Shown here: positions 6,052 through 6,737 of the stretch, one piece after another
How positions within the stretch are numbered: the stretch's first letter is position 1
Layout: every line of letters starts with the position of its first letter
Assembly: GCA_900765125.1 (NCBI GenBank)
Contig: CAAFQL010000315.1
Coordinates: 1-6,737, forward strand
Direction: 5' to 3'
From: Oscillospiraceae bacterium
Lineage (GTDB): Bacteria; Bacillota; Clostridia; Oscillospirales; Ruminococcaceae
Length of the DNA: 6,737 bases
Program-made: the position numbers and the translations under genes
Notes under the pieces: model-generated
Databases searched by the model: none
Told to the model about the DNA's origin: nothing
What the model saw: the letters and a program-made list of their open reading frames with translations, nothing else

Positions 6052-6080
6052 ATTATATCATCTCAACTCAAAAAAGTCAA
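6052..6080 (-). promoter_or_regulatory. Strong promoter of the nucleotidyltransferase gene
   Basis: Minus-strand TTGACT (6075-6080), 17-base spacer, TATAAT (6052-6057). Start expected near 6045, about 30 bases before the ATG at 6015. Confidence 0.8.
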
Positions 6081-6134
6081 TTCATAATCAATTTAAATTT
6101 ATGCTTTTGATAAGCTTTATGAAAGTTGACTTTT
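6071..6134. repeat. Imperfect inverted repeat spanning both divergent -35 boxes
   Basis: AAAAGTCAATTCATA (6072-6086) and TATGAAAGTTGACTTTT (6118-6134) are reverse complements except for a 2-base AG insertion in the second arm. The arms include the -35 boxes of the two divergent promoters. It may be a shared operator, although part of the match follows simply from both promoters using TTGACT. Confidence 0.5.
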
Positions 6135-6154
6135 CTGACTAAAGCATATATAAT
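6126..6154 (+). promoter_or_regulatory. Strong promoter of the divergent gene
   Basis: TTGACT (6126-6131), 17-base spacer, TATAAT (6149-6154), the same hexamers and spacing as the opposite promoter. Start expected near 6161, 36 bases before the ATG. Confidence 0.8.
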
Positions 6155-6196
6155 ATATTTATATATACAACAAACATATTAAAGAGGTTTTTATTT

Positions 6197-6737
6197 ATGG
6201 GATTAGACATATATGCAGGTACTTTTATAAGATACTATTCCAAAAACTGGAAAACTACAAATCAGAAATTTTGCGAAGAAAATGGTATTGAATATAAAAT
6301 TATACGAGCACATCAAGAAAAACAATCTTCAATTGATGATATAATAACGGGTGTTCATCAATGGCAACAGCAACTACAAATAGTAATGCATCATTCTGGA
6401 GTACTTGAATTTAAAATATGGCAGGAAGATAATGAAAAAAAGTATTATACGGAAAAACCGGATTGGGATGCTTATGGCGCATTGTTACTAATGAATTCAG
6501 CAAAAGCTTTAAATAAGAAGGTACCTGAAAAATATCTAAAAGGTATGAGTTTTGATCATCCGTTTATCAAGAAAGCACAAAATAAGTTTTTTAGTAAGTG
6601 GTCACTTTATAAAGGTGTGTGTCATTTTATTCCCCATAATGAGAATATACTTTTCAATTGGTATCTAGCAAATGGGATTGAAACTTCTTTTGCTACAATT
6701 GGAACTCTAAGAGAAGAATTAACAAAGATAAACGAGT
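6197..6737 (+). CDS. Uncharacterised protein beginning MGLDIYAGT (partial, C-terminus beyond window)
   Basis: The frame opens at the ATG at 6197 and stays open for 180 codons to the right edge. AAGAGG lies nine bases upstream and a consensus promoter precedes it, so it is a real gene although unterminated here. It begins MGLDIYAGTFIRYYSKNWKT and continues with QKFCEENGIEYKIIR, a Q-rich piece VHQWQQQLQIV, PDWDAYGALLLMNSAKAL, and later HFIPHNENILFNWYLANGIE. It is soluble-looking, rich in aromatic residues (W, Y, F), with no signal peptide or membrane helix. I recall similar MGLDIYAGTxTRYY proteins as unnamed hypotheticals in Firmicutes but know no function. It is the only plus-strand gene, read away from the nucleotidyltransferase, and may share its operator. 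Confidence 0.8.
   Translation, partial: MGLDIYAGTFIRYYSKNWKTTNQKFCEENGIEYKIIRAHQEKQSSIDDIITGVHQWQQQLQIVMHHSGVLEFKIWQEDNEKKYYTEKPDWDAYGALLLMNSAKALNKKVPEKYLKGMSFDHPFIKKAQNKFFSKWSLYKGVCHFIPHNENILFNWYLANGIETSFATIGTLREELTKINE

Noticed and set aside
1..6737. CRISPR arrays, tRNA or rRNA genes, insertion sequences
   Set aside because: No regularly spaced direct repeats, no cloverleaf or rRNA-like stretch, and no transposase or terminal repeats were seen.

Overview
The window is low-GC DNA with strong Shine-Dalgarno sites, TTGACT/TATAAT-type promoters and ATGA gene overlaps. This fits a Gram-positive anaerobe of the Clostridia, possibly a Ruminococcus or a relative (inferred from composition and protein style, not proven). 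Except for the last gene, everything is coded on the minus strand.

Left part (1-2680, minus): the start of a surface-polysaccharide export and glycosylation operon. A sigma-A-type promoter (2648-2676) is followed by a possible 24-codon upstream ORF. Next come a DUF4214-like protein, a 630-residue protein with a GT-A-like DDD core and a beta-rich tail, and the first 57 residues of an ABC-2 polysaccharide export permease that runs off the left edge. The genes overlap (ATGA, then 8 bases), so they are probably translationally coupled.

Middle (2729-3667, minus): a two-gene stress-type unit. A MerR-family regulator has a single Cys at residue 52, as in the AdhR/NmlR group, and its own promoter has a 19-bp spacer holding a dyad. 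It is followed by a small cupin gene. The cupin frame is cut by an in-frame TAA; the family-like 23-residue C-terminus continues in the same frame behind it. A clear intrinsic terminator closes the unit.

Right part (3789-6080, minus): a Pol-beta-type nucleotidyltransferase (possibly of the aminoglycoside-modifying kind) followed by a 422-residue MFS drug-efflux-type transporter. The 148 bases between them hold the most notable element of the window: a 12-codon leader peptide with a GGAGG ribosome site, followed by three mutually exclusive pairings. The last pairing buries the whole ribosome-binding site of the efflux gene. This has the architecture of an antibiotic-inducible translational attenuator. 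A separate promoter overlaps the nucleotidyltransferase stop codon and would start transcription just before the leader.

Right edge (6126-6737, plus): an uncharacterised protein beginning MGLDIYAGT, cut by the window end, is read divergently from the nucleotidyltransferase. Two promoters with identical hexamers lie back to back, and an imperfect inverted repeat covers both -35 boxes.
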